Below are positions 14,844 through 24,414 of a stretch of DNA of 64,000 nt, piece by piece. Each line of letters opens with the position of its first letter. The stretch's first letter is position 1. Location of the stretch: NCBI RefSeq assembly GCF_027912415.1, contig NZ_CP115175.1, positions 1,178,001 through 1,242,000 of the forward strand, given 5' to 3'. The notes beneath the pieces are model-generated. The model did not search any database. It saw nothing but the letters and a program-made list of their open reading frames with translations, and was not told the origin of the DNA. This DNA comes from Homoserinibacter sp. YIM 151385. GTDB lineage: Bacteria > Actinomycetota > Actinomycetes > Actinomycetales > Microbacteriaceae. A program made the translations under genes and the position numbers.

Positions 14844-16229
14844 TCAGCGGGCGGGCTGCGCCGAGCGGATGCGGTACCCGGCCCCGCGGTGCTCCTCCGG
14901 AAGGCGGTCGCCGCGGCCGTGGAGCTTCTGCCGGAGCGTGCCCGGCTGGTACTCGCTCGGGTAGACGCCGCGCGCCCGGAGCACCGGGATCACGTGCTCG
15001 ACGACATCCTCGAAGGTCCCCGGGGTGATCGCGTAGGCGAGGTTGAAGCCGTCGACATCCGTCTCCTCGACCCACGACTGCAGCTCGTCCGCGATCTGCT
15101 CGCCCGATCCGACGATGAAGGGGCCGAGGCCGCCGATCGCCCCCTGCGTGGCGAGGTCGCCCACCGTCCACTCGCGGCCCAGATCCTTCTCGGCCTGGAG
15201 GTTCGACAGCACCGACTTGATGGCGTTCGACTCGACGTTGCCGACGGGCTCGTCGAGCTCGTACTGCGAGAGGTCGACGCCCATCCAGCCCGACATGAAG
15301 GTGAGGGCGCCCTCCGCGCTCGTGTACTGCAGGTAGTCCTCGTACTTCGCCCGCGCCTTCTCCGGGGTCTCGTCGGTGATGACGGTGAGCAGCGTGTAGA
15401 TGCGCGCCGAGTACCGGTCGCGACCGGCCGCCTCGAGGGCGTCGCGGATGCGCGAGACCGTCGCGCGGAGCACCTCCTTCGAGGGGGCGGCGACGAAGAT
15501 CGCCTCCGCGTTGCCCGCCGCGAAGCCGATGCCGCGCGGCGAGGCGCCCGCCTGGTAGATGACGGGCGTGCGCTGCGGCGAGGGCTCCGAGATGTGGATG
15601 CCGGGCACCTTGAAGTGCTTCCCCTCGTGCTGGATGTGGTGGACCTTCGACGGGTCCGTGAAGACCCCCGACTCGCGGTCCCGGACGACGGCGTCGTCCT
15701 CCCACGAGCCCTCCCACAGCTTGTAGAGCACCTCGAGGTACTCGTCGGCGTGGTCGTAGCGGTCGTCGTGCTCGAGCTGGTCGTCGTGGCCCATGTTGCG
15801 GGCGGCGCTCGGCAGGTAGCCCGTGACGACGTTCCAGCCGACGCGGCCCTTCGTGAGGTGGTCGAGCGTCGTGAGGCGGCGTGCGAAGGGGTACGGGTGC
15901 TCGTAGGCGGTGCCGGCGGTGACGCCGAAGCCGAGATGCTCGGTCACGAGCGCCATCGCCGAGACGAGCATCAGCGGGTCGTTGACCGGGACCTGCGCTC
16001 CGTTGCGGATCGCGGCCTCGTTGCTCGAGCCGTACACGTCGTAGGTGCCGAGCACGTCGGCGATGAAGATGCCGTCGAAGGTGCCGCGCTCGAGGAGCTT
16101 CGCGAGCTCCGTCCAGTACTCGAGCGTGTTGTAGGTCGAAGAGCGGTCGTCGGGGTGGCGCCACAGCCCGGAGGACTGGTGTGCGACGCAGTTCATGTCG
16201 AAGGCGTTGAAGCGGATCTGACGGGCCAT
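14844..16229 (-). CDS. LLM class flavin-dependent monooxygenase (NtaA/SnaA/DszA family)
   Basis: The product has 461 residues, the normal length of the NtaA/SnaA/DszA group of FMNH2-dependent two-component monooxygenases. Visible are FNAFDMNCVAHQSSGLWRHPDD, KGRVGWNVVTGYLPSAARNMG and PVIYQAGASPRGIGFAA. Substrates in the family include nitrilotriacetate, sulfones and siderophores; the one here is unknown. The ATG at 16229 (MARQIRFNAF) is the conserved start. An FMN reductase gene is divergent 120 bp away and should supply the reduced flavin. Confidence 0.87.
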   Translation of the reverse strand: MARQIRFNAFDMNCVAHQSSGLWRHPDDRSSTYNTLEYWTELAKLLERGTFDGIFIADVLGTYDVYGSSNEAAIRNGAQVPVNDPLMLVSAMALVTEHLGFGVTAGTAYEHPYPFARRLTTLDHLTKGRVGWNVVTGYLPSAARNMGHDDQLEHDDRYDHADEYLEVLYKLWEGSWEDDAVVRDRESGVFTDPSKVHHIQHEGKHFKVPGIHISEPSPQRTPVIYQAGASPRGIGFAAGNAEAIFVAAPSKEVLRATVSRIRDALEAAGRDRYSARIYTLLTVITDETPEKARAKYEDYLQYTSAEGALTFMSGWMGVDLSQYELDEPVGNVESNAIKSVLSNLQAEKDLGREWTVGDLATQGAIGGLGPFIVGSGEQIADELQSWVEETDVDGFNLAYAITPGTFEDVVEHVIPVLRARGVYPSEYQPGTLRQKLHGRGDRLPEEHRGAGYRIRSAQPAR

Positions 16230-16289
16230 GCCGGTATCGTCGCGGGTCCGCCTCCCGCGCGCGAGCGGCATCCGTCACGCGGCTTCACA

Positions 16290-16307
16290 TTGCGTCGCAC
16301 GGCGCAA
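16290..16307. promoter_or_regulatory. Inverted repeat between monooxygenase and FMN reductase genes
   Basis: TTGCG (16290-16294) and CGCAA (16303-16307) are separated by 8 bases, centred in the 120-bp gap between the two divergent genes. It could be an operator for coordinate control. No regulator gene is adjacent. Confidence 0.35.
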
Positions 16308-16349
16308 CACGGCTCGCATCGGGCGGGATGCGGACGTAGCTTCGCTGGC

Positions 16350-16961
16350 ATGACCGACACCGCCATCGCACGACCGGAGACCGCGGCGAGCCCGGACGGG
16401 AGCCGCCTCAAGGTCGTCGCCGTCTCCGGCAGCCTCAGCGCGCCATCGAAGACCACGGTGCTCGTCGAGGCGATCGTCGAGGCGGTCGCGCAGCGCCGCG
16501 ACGTCGACGCCGAGCTCATCGAGGTCCAGCGGATCGGTCCGAAGCTCGCGGGCGCGATCCGCCGCACCGACCTCCCCGACGAGGTCGAGTCGAGCCTGCG
16601 CGCGATCGAGTCGGCCGACCTGCTCGTCGTCGGCACGCCCGTCTACCGCGCCTCCTTCACCGGGCTCTTCAAGCACCTCTTCGACTTCGTCGGCCAGTAC
16701 TCCCTCGTCGACACCCCCGTGCTCCTCTCCGCGACGGGCGGCAGCGAGCGCCACGCGCTCACGATCGAGCACCAGCTCCGGCCGCTGTTCGGCTTCTTCC
16801 AGGCGCTGACCCTGCCGATCGGCGTCTACGGCTCCGACGCCGACTTCCGCGACCATCGGATCGCCTCCGACGACCTCCGCGGCCGCATCGACGTGGCCGT
16901 CGAGCGCGCCGTCCCCCTGCTCGGGCGGCGGCCCGCACAGCTGCGCCCCTCGCAGTGGTGA
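16350..16961 (+). CDS. NAD(P)H-dependent FMN reductase (MsuE/SsuE-like)
   Basis: The product has 203 residues with a flavodoxin-like fold: VVAVSGSLSAPSKTTVLVEAI for the phosphate loop, LLVVGTPVYRASFTGLFKHLFD for the flavin-contacting segment and LLSATGGSERHAL. This matches the MsuE type of FMN reductases that feed FMNH2 to LLM monooxygenases. It is divergent from such a monooxygenase, so the two form a functional pair. A start 16 bp earlier is not in frame; the ATG at 16350 is supported by position only. Confidence 0.87.
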   Translation: MTDTAIARPETAASPDGSRLKVVAVSGSLSAPSKTTVLVEAIVEAVAQRRDVDAELIEVQRIGPKLAGAIRRTDLPDEVESSLRAIESADLLVVGTPVYRASFTGLFKHLFDFVGQYSLVDTPVLLSATGGSERHALTIEHQLRPLFGFFQALTLPIGVYGSDADFRDHRIASDDLRGRIDVAVERAVPLLGRRPAQLRPSQW

Positions 16962-16988
16962 GCGCCCCGCTCGTCGAGCGGAGCTGTC

Positions 16989-17057
16989 CCGATCCTCGGA
17001 GAATCCGGTCGAACCTCGTCCCTCGGGTGCAGATCGCGACGAATCTCCGAGAATCGG
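16989..17057. terminator. Imperfect inverted repeat between convergent genes
   Basis: The arms CCGATCCTCGGAGAATC (16989-17005) and GAATCTCCGAGAATCGG (17041-17057) are complementary at 15 of 17 positions, with 35 bases between. They lie between the FMN reductase gene and the convergent histidine kinase gene. A bidirectional terminator is the simplest reading; the long loop is unusual. Confidence 0.45.
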
Positions 17058-17115
17058 CACGCCCCGACGCTCGTTGAGGAGCCCGCGACGCCTCCCTGCG
17101 CGGCGGCGCGCGCGC

Positions 17116-18554
17116 TCAGGCGAGCGGGAGGCGCACCGTGAAGACCGTCGCGCCGGGCCGCGAGTCGACCGCGACCACGCCGCCGTGCGCCTCCGCGATC
17201 GCGGCGACGATCGAGAGCCCGAGCCCGGAGCTGCCCGCGGCGCGGGAGCGCGAGTCGTCGCCGCGCACGAAGCGCTCGAAGAGCCGCGGGCGCAGCGCCT
17301 CGGGGATGCCGGGGCCGTCGTCCGCGACGCGCAGCACCGCCGCATCCCCCTCCCGGGAGAGCCCCGCCGTGACGGTCGTGCCGGGCGGCGTGTGGGCGCG
17401 CGCGTTCGCGAGGAGGTTGACGACCACCTGCGTGAGACGACCGGGATCGCCGACGGCGACGAGATCCGCGGCGTCCTCCGCGAGGTCGAGCTCCCACACG
17501 TGCTCGGGCCCGGCCGCGTGGGCGTCGCCGACGGCGTCGAGGAGGATCGGCGCGAGCTCCACCTCCTCGCGGCGCAGGCGGTCGCCCGCGTCGAGGCGGG
17601 CGAGGAGCAGCAGGTCCTCGACGAGCCCGGTCATCCGCACCGACTCGGAGCCGATGCGGTCGAGTGAGCGGGCGACGTCGGGCGGCAGCTCGCCCTCGAT
17701 GCGCTGCGCGAGCTCCGAGTAGCCGCGGATGGAGGCGAGCGGCGTCCGCAGCTCGTGGCTCGCGTCGGCGACGAAGCGCCGCAGCGTGTCCTCGCTCTCC
17801 TGCCGGGCCCGGAGCGAGAGCTCGACGTGCCCGAGCATCCGGTTGAAGGCGGCGCCGACCTGGCCGACCTCGGTCGCCGGGTCCGCATCCCGCTCGGGGA
17901 CGCGCTCCCGCAGCGCGACCTCTCCGGTGGCGAGCGGCAGCTCGGCGACGCGGGTCGCCGTCGCGGCGACCCGGTCGAGCGGGCGCAGCGCCAGCCGCAC
18001 GACGAGCTGGCCCGCGAGCACCGCGACGGCGAGCGCCGCGACCGCGACGAGCGCGAAGATGAGGATCAGACTGCCGGTCGTGGCCCGCACCTCGGCGAGC
18101 GACTGGCCCGAGATCACGACGACGCCGCGCTCGACGTCCTCCCGGGCGGCGACCCGGAAGGCGCCGAGATCGCCGCCCAGCTCGACCGTCGTCGGCCGCC
18201 CGTCCACCGCGACGCCCTCGAGCGCCGCGAGCTGCTCGACCGAGGGCTGCACGATCGTCCCGTCGTCGGCGGTGTACGCGGCGACGCGGACCTCCTCGTC
18301 GACGAGCAGCACGACGAGGCTGCCGACGCGCCGCTGCGGACCGGTGTCGCCGCCGATCGGGCCGCCCTGGCCTCCCTCGAATCCGAGCGAGGCGCGCACC
18401 TGCTGATCGAGCCGGACCATGAGGTTCTGCTGGAGGACGAGCACGCTCGCCGAGCCGACGACGATGCTCAGCAGCGCGAGCAGCGCGACGATGCCGAGCA
18501 GGAGGCGGCGCTGCAGCGACCAGGGCCGCCGCCGCGCCGCGCGCGCGGGCGAGC

Positions 18555-18558
<4 letters not shown>
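17116..18558 (-). CDS. HAMP-domain sensor histidine kinase
   Basis: The product has 480 residues. Membrane helices at about 19-43 and 162-187 enclose an extracellular sensor of about 120 residues. HAMP follows (LALRPLDRVAATATRVAEL). The dimerisation box FVADASHELRTPLASIRGYSEL has phospho-acceptor His268. The ATPase domain carries NLLANARAHTPPGT, DDGPGIP and GLGLSIV. It resembles TrcS/TcrY-type kinases. The GTG start overlaps the regulator's TGA (GTGA), so response regulator and kinase are co-translated. The signal is unknown; the sensor has a Gly/Gln-rich stretch near residue 61-70. Confidence 0.9.
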
Positions 18559-19292
<734 letters not shown>

Positions 19293-19380
19293 GGTCACGG
19301 CGGGCGGTCTCTCTGGCGTCTCGGCGGGGAGGCGCATCCGCGTCTCGTCCACCATTCCGCCACCGCTCGCTATGAGCAGT

Positions 19381-20826
19381 CTATGAAGCGGCTGTGGCGT
19401 GTCCAGATGCCTCTCGGGCGCGCTCGCGCACCCGGATCGCGACGGGGACGGCGAGGACCGCGAGCAGTGCCGTGAGGACGAAGACGGCGGTGAAGGCGCT
19501 CGGCTGCTCCCGCCCGCCGACCGCCGCGAAGACGAGACCCGAGAGCGCGATCGCGATGGCGCCGCCGACGGCATCCGCCATCGACATCGCGGAGCTGTTG
19601 AAGCCCTGGTCCCGCGGCGTCGAGTAGGCGAGCACGAGCGTGCTGATGCGGGGGAACACCGTGCCCATGCCGGCGCCCGCGACGAGCCAGGCGGCGGCCG
19701 CGCCGACGGGCCCGAGGCCGAGCACGGCGACGAGCAGCTGCCCGGCGATGCCGGCCGCGACGAGCGCCGCGCCGATGCGGACGACCACATCGTGCGGCAT
19801 CCGCGCGAGGAAGCGGCCCTGCACGTCGGAGCCGACCGCCCAGGAGACGGCACCGACCGTGAGGATCAGCCCGGCCGCGGTCGCCGAGAGCCCGTCGCGC
19901 TCCTGGAGGAGGAGCGGGAGATAGATCTCGGTGGCGAAGAACGCGGCGGCGACCGCGCCGCGGAGCATGACGGTCGCGGGGAGGCCGCGGCCGACGAGCA
20001 GGGTGCGCTTCGGCAGCAGGGGCCGCATCGCGACCGCGACGACGACGAGCGCCGCCGCGGCGACCGCCCAGCCGAGCCAGCCGGTGCCGGGCGAGCCGGC
20101 CCCCGCATCCCCGTGGGCGGCGCCCCCGCCGAGCTCGCCGCCGATCGAGATCGCGACGACCCCCGCCGCGACGACGAGGGAGAGGAGGATGGCGGGCCAC
20201 GCGCGCGCGAGCTCCTCAGCCCGCTCGTGCGGGGTCGCGAGCAGCAGGCGCAGCGTCGGCAGCATGACGGCCGAGGCGGCGAGGGTGAGCACCCCGACCC
20301 CGAGGAACACCCAGTGCCAGCTGATCTCGTCGGCGACGAAGCCGGCGACGGCGGGGCCGATGAGCGAGGGGATGACCCAGGCGGCCGCGAAGGCGCCGAA
20401 GATCGAGGGGTGGAGCCGGGCCGGGTAGAGGCGCGCGACGACGACGTAGAGGGCGACGGTCGTCGCGCCGCCGCCCAGCCCCTGGAGGAACCGGCCGACG
20501 ACGAAGACGCCCATGTCGGTCGCGAGCCCCGCCGCGAGGAGGCCCGTGAGGAACACGCCGACGGCCGCGAGCAGCGGCGGCACGGGCCCGCGCCGGTCCG
20601 ACCACGCGCCGCCCGCGACCATGCCGACGACGGAGGCGGCGAGGGTGCCGGAGAAGGCGAGCGAGTAGAGGGCGTCGCCGTCGAGCTCCTCCGCGACCGT
20701 CGGCATGATGGTCGTCACCGCGAGCGCCTCGAAGGCGGCGAGGAAGATGAGCGCGAAGGAGCCGACGGTCGCGGTGCGGTACGCGGGGGCGAGGATGCCC
20801 GCCTCGCGCGTCGTCTGCTCCGCCAT
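19381..20826 (-). CDS. MFS transporter (DHA2-like drug efflux type)
   Basis: The product has 481 residues with about 14 hydrophobic segments. It shows VGMVAGGAWSDRRGPVPPLL for the MFS motif A after TM2 and GRFLQGLGGGATTVALYVVVARLYP for motif B/C. This places it with drug:H+ antiporter-like pumps. The substrate is unknown. A GGGAGGAG ribosome site lies upstream of the ATG. It is divergent from an alpha/beta hydrolase gene across 68 bp and sits 88 bp upstream of the response regulator on the same strand. Confidence 0.87.
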   Translation of the reverse strand: MAEQTTREAGILAPAYRTATVGSFALIFLAAFEALAVTTIMPTVAEELDGDALYSLAFSGTLAASVVGMVAGGAWSDRRGPVPPLLAAVGVFLTGLLAAGLATDMGVFVVGRFLQGLGGGATTVALYVVVARLYPARLHPSIFGAFAAAWVIPSLIGPAVAGFVADEISWHWVFLGVGVLTLAASAVMLPTLRLLLATPHERAEELARAWPAILLSLVVAAGVVAISIGGELGGGAAHGDAGAGSPGTGWLGWAVAAAALVVVAVAMRPLLPKRTLLVGRGLPATVMLRGAVAAAFFATEIYLPLLLQERDGLSATAAGLILTVGAVSWAVGSDVQGRFLARMPHDVVVRIGAALVAAGIAGQLLVAVLGLGPVGAAAAWLVAGAGMGTVFPRISTLVLAYSTPRDQGFNSSAMSMADAVGGAIAIALSGLVFAAVGGREQPSAFTAVFVLTALLAVLAVPVAIRVRERAREASGHATAAS

Positions 20827-20894
20827 GCCGCCCGCTCTCCTCCCGCGGCCCGTGGATGCGCGCGGCTCTCCAGCCTACGGCGGAGAATGGCTCC

Positions 20895-21689
20895 GTGCCC
20901 GTGCTCGCCGACGCTCCCCCGCCCCGCATCGTCATGACCTCCGACGGCCGCCGCCTCGCGACCTACGACACGGGCGGGCCGGATGGCGCGCCGGTCGTCG
21001 TCGCACTGCACGGCTTCGCCTCGAGCGGGCTCGCGAACTGGATGGCGACGGGCTGGTTCCGGGATCTCGGCCGCGCGGGCGTCCGGGTGCTCGCCCTCGA
21101 CCAGCGCGGGCACGGCGCGAGCGACCATCCGCACGAGCCCGCGGCCTACTCGATGCCGCAGCTCGTCGACGATCTGCTCCGCGTGCTCGACGACCACCTG
21201 CTCGATGAGGTCGACCTCCTCGGCTACTCGCTCGGCGCGCGGGTCGGCTGGCACGCGGCGCTCGAGCTGCCCACGCGGATCCGGCGGGCGGTGCTCGGCG
21301 GCATCCCCGACGGCGACCCGCTCACCCGGTTCGACGTGCCCGGCGCGCGGGCGCACCTCGCCGACGGCGCCCCGCTCGGGGACCGGCTCACGCGCACCTA
21401 CCTCGAGATGGCGGCGGGGATCCGCGGCAACGACCTCGAGGCGCTCGTCTCGCTCGTCGAGGGGATGCGCGGCGGCCCGCAGCCGGATCCGGCCGATCCG
21501 CCGCGCCAGCCGGTCCTCATCGCGACGGGTGCCGAGGACCGCATCCTCGAGCAGTCGCGCGGGCTCGCCGCGGCGCTGCCCGCGGGCCGCTTCCTCGAGA
21601 TCCCGGGCCGGGACCATTTCAACGCGCCGACCTCGCGGGTCTTCCGGGATGCGGCGGTCGCCTTCCTGACGGAGCCGTCCGCGGACTAG
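20895..21689 (+). CDS. Alpha/beta fold hydrolase
   Basis: The product has 264 residues. ALHGFASSGLANW provides the oxyanion loop, LDQRGHGASDHP follows, the nucleophile elbow is GYSLG with Ser112, the acid is in ATGAEDRIL and the catalytic His is in GRDHFNAP. It is of the carboxylesterase/lactonase type with unknown substrate. GTG 20895 was preferred over an upstream ATG (20856) because GGAGAA lies about 8 bp before it. Its last 4 bp overlap the end of the convergent lipoprotein gene. Confidence 0.83.
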   Translation: MPVLADAPPPRIVMTSDGRRLATYDTGGPDGAPVVVALHGFASSGLANWMATGWFRDLGRAGVRVLALDQRGHGASDHPHEPAAYSMPQLVDDLLRVLDDHLLDEVDLLGYSLGARVGWHAALELPTRIRRAVLGGIPDGDPLTRFDVPGARAHLADGAPLGDRLTRTYLEMAAGIRGNDLEALVSLVEGMRGGPQPDPADPPRQPVLIATGAEDRILEQSRGLAAALPAGRFLEIPGRDHFNAPTSRVFRDAAVAFLTEPSAD

Positions 21690-22444
21690 ACGGGCGGCTC
21701 GATCGCGATGTCGGCGCCCCAGTCGGAGAAGGTCTGATCGACCACGACCGTGACGTCGAGGAGCGAGGATGCCGCGCTGGCCGTGACGGGGCGCATCCGC
21801 TCGTCGAGCACGAAGGACACCGAGCTCAGGCGGTTGCCGTCGCCGAGATCGCGCTCGCCGACGGCGTCGACACGGATGCCCTCGACCCGCTCGCCGTCCG
21901 GCAGCTCGACCGTCTCGGGACCCGCGACGAGCCAGGTGTCGAACATCGCCATGACATCGCGATTCGCCTCGGGCGAGGCGACGGCGCGAACCGTCTCGGC
22001 CGCCATCTCGGCGATCATCTCGCGCGGGCCCCCCGTCGGGTCGGCCTTCACCCATCCCATGGTGTCGTCGTACCAGGCCTCGTCGTCGATGATCACGAGG
22101 CCGCCGCGCCCGTCATAGAAGTCGATGCGGAGGCGCTGGCCGTCGCGCGTCGAGAAGGCGCCCTCGCCGTCGAACAGCGCGTCCCAGCCCCGGTACTGCT
22201 GCGTCACGCGGCCGGACCCGGCCTCCAGCACCGCTGCCGAGACGCAGTCGGCGAGCTCGGGCCCGGCGACCTCCGCACCGCCGAGCAGCTCCTCGCGCCC
22301 GCACGGGTCCGGCGCGGGCGCCCGGGATCCGGGCTCGTCGAGGTCGACGGGCGAGGCCGGCCCCGGCCCGGCGGCCGAGCAGCCGGCCAGGCCGGCTGCG
22401 AGCGCGGCCGAGACGAGCGCGCCGACGACTCGGATCCGGGTCAT
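21686..22444 (-). CDS. LppX/LprG-like secreted lipoprotein, hypothetical
   Basis: The product has 252 residues. The signal ends in a lipobox (LAGLAGC, Cys22), so the protein is lipid-anchored outside the membrane. The mature part alternates short charged and hydrophobic strands (QRLRIDFYDGRGGLVIIDDEAWY, GWVKADPTG, RMRPVTASAASSLLDVTVVVDQTFSDWG), a pattern reminiscent of the LppX/LprG/LolA-like half-barrel. This fold suggestion is weak. The ATG at 22444 has a GGAGAGG-type site. It is convergent with the hydrolase gene. Confidence 0.6.
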   Translation of the reverse strand: MTRIRVVGALVSAALAAGLAGCSAAGPGPASPVDLDEPGSRAPAPDPCGREELLGGAEVAGPELADCVSAAVLEAGSGRVTQQYRGWDALFDGEGAFSTRDGQRLRIDFYDGRGGLVIIDDEAWYDDTMGWVKADPTGGPREMIAEMAAETVRAVASPEANRDVMAMFDTWLVAGPETVELPDGERVEGIRVDAVGERDLGDGNRLSSVSFVLDERMRPVTASAASSLLDVTVVVDQTFSDWGADIAIEPPV

Positions 22445-22596
22445 GCGGGGTCCTCTCCTCGGTTGCGGCCTCGGCGATCCTGCCAGCCGCGGTCGGGGCG
22501 GGGCAACTCGAAGCCGAGCAGACGTCACCTGTCGGTCTGATTCGCCTTCCGTGGCCCGCCGTGGCAGAGTCCCCGGATCCGATCCAGGAGGACGAC

Positions 22597-23061
22597 ATGC
22601 ACGAGCAGGGATGGCGGCTGACCCCGGCGCGCCCCGACGACGCGGGGTGGATGGCGGAGCTCCGCGCCCAGGTCATGCGCCCCGACCTCGAGCGGCTCGG
22701 CCGCTACGACGAGACCCGGGTGCGCCGTCGCTTCCTCGGCGCCTACCGGCCCGAGGGAACGCGTGTCGTCGAGCTCGACGGCGAGCGCATCGGCCTGATC
22801 GGCGTCCGCCCCGAGGTCGACGCGACGTGGATCGAGCACTTCTACCTCCCGGCCCGCGTGCAGGGCGCCGGCATCGGCTCGGCGATCCTGGCCTCGGTGC
22901 TCGCGGAGCCGGGCCGCGGCCTCCCGCACCGGCTGCAGGTGCTCGTCGGAAGCCGCGCCCGGCGCCTCTACGAGCGGGCGGGCTTCCGTCCGCTCGGCGA
23001 CGACGGCGTCGACCTCGAGATGATCCGCGACGCGCCCGGGGCGGCATCCGGACTCGGCTGA
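22597..23061 (+). CDS. GNAT family N-acetyltransferase
   Basis: The product has 154 residues. The acetyl-CoA loop is VQGAGIGSAIL, preceded by WIEHFYLPAR and followed by SRARRLYERAGFRPLGDDG. The substrate is unknown. ATG 22597 follows AGGAGG at good distance (upstream in-frame ATG 22561 lacks a site). It is divergent from the lipoprotein gene. Confidence 0.87.
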   Translation: MHEQGWRLTPARPDDAGWMAELRAQVMRPDLERLGRYDETRVRRRFLGAYRPEGTRVVELDGERIGLIGVRPEVDATWIEHFYLPARVQGAGIGSAILASVLAEPGRGLPHRLQVLVGSRARRLYERAGFRPLGDDGVDLEMIRDAPGAASGLG

Positions 23062-23122
23062 CGTCCCGCGGCGCGGAGGCGGCACCCAGCGTGACGTCGG
23101 CGGCGCCGGGCACACTGGAGGC

Positions 23123-23545
23123 ATGGACATCCAGTACACGGCAGTGGCGACGAGCATCGGCGACGGACGGAACGGGAGCGCGCGCACGAGCGACGGCATC
23201 CTCGAGGTGCAGCTCGCGACGCCCGTCGAGATGGGCGGCCCCGGCGGGGCGACGAACCCCGAGCAGCTCTTCGCGCTCGGCTACGCCGCGTGCTTCCACT
23301 CCGCGCTCAAGGGCCAGGCGAAGCGCCTCGAGCTCGCGCCGAGCGACACGGCCGTCACGGCGGAGGTCGGGATCGGCACGCGCGACGGCGGCGGCTTCGG
23401 CCTCGAGGTCGCGCTGCGCGTCGAGATGGCGGGCGTCTCCGAGCAGGAGGCCCGCTCGCTCGTGGAGGCGGCGCACGAGGTGTGCCCGTACTCGAACGCG
23501 ACCCGCGGCAACATCATCGTCACCCTCGACGTCGACGTCGCGTAG
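23123..23545 (+). CDS. Organic hydroperoxide resistance protein, Ohr/OsmC family
   Basis: The product has 140 residues, a typical Ohr length. The two redox cysteines are present: Cys57 in YAACFHSAL and Cys121 in VCPYSNATRGN, with the Arg-containing N-terminal segment GSARTSDG. Ohr reduces organic hydroperoxides with electrons from lipoylated proteins. No OhrR (MarR) regulator is adjacent. The ATG at 23123 follows CTGGAGGC. Confidence 0.9.
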   Translation: MDIQYTAVATSIGDGRNGSARTSDGILEVQLATPVEMGGPGGATNPEQLFALGYAACFHSALKGQAKRLELAPSDTAVTAEVGIGTRDGGGFGLEVALRVEMAGVSEQEARSLVEAAHEVCPYSNATRGNIIVTLDVDVA

Positions 23546-23757
23546 GGGCCCGTCGAACCTCCGTACTGCCTGGGAACCGCGGTGACCCGGCCAATACACC
23601 TCTCATCAGCCATTCTGAGAGCGATGAGCGCAGCCTGAGCACCGCCTGAGCACCTCAGACGACGGGCCCGTCCCGTCGCCCGCCCGAGATGCTCGCTAGC
23701 CTCGAACACGCCTCCGGCCGCCGCCGGGGCGTGGACGGAACGCGCGAGCAGACACGG
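23546..23757. other. Intergenic region before the compatible-solute ABC operon
   Basis: This region holds no gene. It contains an inverted pair CTCTCA/TGAGAG (23600-23605/23616-23621), two direct copies of GCCTGAGCACC about 15 bp apart around 23634-23655, and a perfect 12-bp palindrome GACGGGCCCGTC (23661-23672). The first could be the ohr terminator. The others may be regulatory for the operon starting at 23758, but no specific regulator can be named. Confidence 0.4.
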
Positions 23758-24414
23758 ATGGTGATGCGCAGCATGCTGGAATTCCTCGGCAGCAGATTCG
23801 AGCAGATCGCCTTCGGATCGGCCCAGCACTTCAGCCTCGTGGCCCAGTGCGTCGTCATCGCGACGCTGCTCGCGATCGGGATCGCGGCGCTCGTCTACCG
23901 CAGCCGCACCGCCGCCGGCATCGCGAACGGCATCTCGGCGATCGGGCTCACGATCCCCGCCTTCGCCTTCATCGGCCTGCTCGTCGCCCCGCTCGGCTTC
24001 GGCGTCGCGCCGGCGGTCGTCGTCGTCACCTTCTACGCGGTGCTCCCCATCCTCCGCAACGCGATCGTCGGGCTCACCGGCGTCGACCGCTCGCTCGTCG
24101 AATCGGCGCGCGGCATCGGGATGAGCCGGGCCCGCACCTTCTTCCGCGTGGAGCTCCCGATCGCCTGGCCCGTCATCCTCACCGGCATCCGCGTCTCCGC
24201 GCAGATGGTGATGGGGATCGCGGCGGTCGCCGCCTACGTGCTCGGGCCCGGCCTCGGCGGCTTCATCTTCTCCGGGCTCTCGCGGCTCGGCGGCGCGAAC
24301 TCGACCGAGTCGATCGTGGTCGCCATCGTCGGCGTCATCCTGCTCGCGCTCGTCCTCGACCTCATCCTCGTCGGCATCGGCCGGCTCACGACCCCGAGAG
24401 GCATCCGTGTCTGA
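23758..24414 (+). CDS. Glycine betaine/carnitine/choline-type ABC transporter permease (OpuBB/OpuCB-like)
   Basis: The product has about 218 residues and six hydrophobic segments. The EAA-type loop ESARGIGMSRARTFFRVELPIAWPVILTGIRVS contacts the ATPase. The start is uncertain: ATG 23758, 23764 or 23773, with only a weak site upstream. It is the first gene of a four-gene operon (permease, ATPase, permease, binding protein); the 3' end overlaps the ATPase gene by 8 bp. The second permease is at 25672. Confidence 0.87.
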   Translation: MVMRSMLEFLGSRFEQIAFGSAQHFSLVAQCVVIATLLAIGIAALVYRSRTAAGIANGISAIGLTIPAFAFIGLLVAPLGFGVAPAVVVVTFYAVLPILRNAIVGLTGVDRSLVESARGIGMSRARTFFRVELPIAWPVILTGIRVSAQMVMGIAAVAAYVLGPGLGGFIFSGLSRLGGANSTESIVVAIVGVILLALVLDLILVGIGRLTTPRGIRV

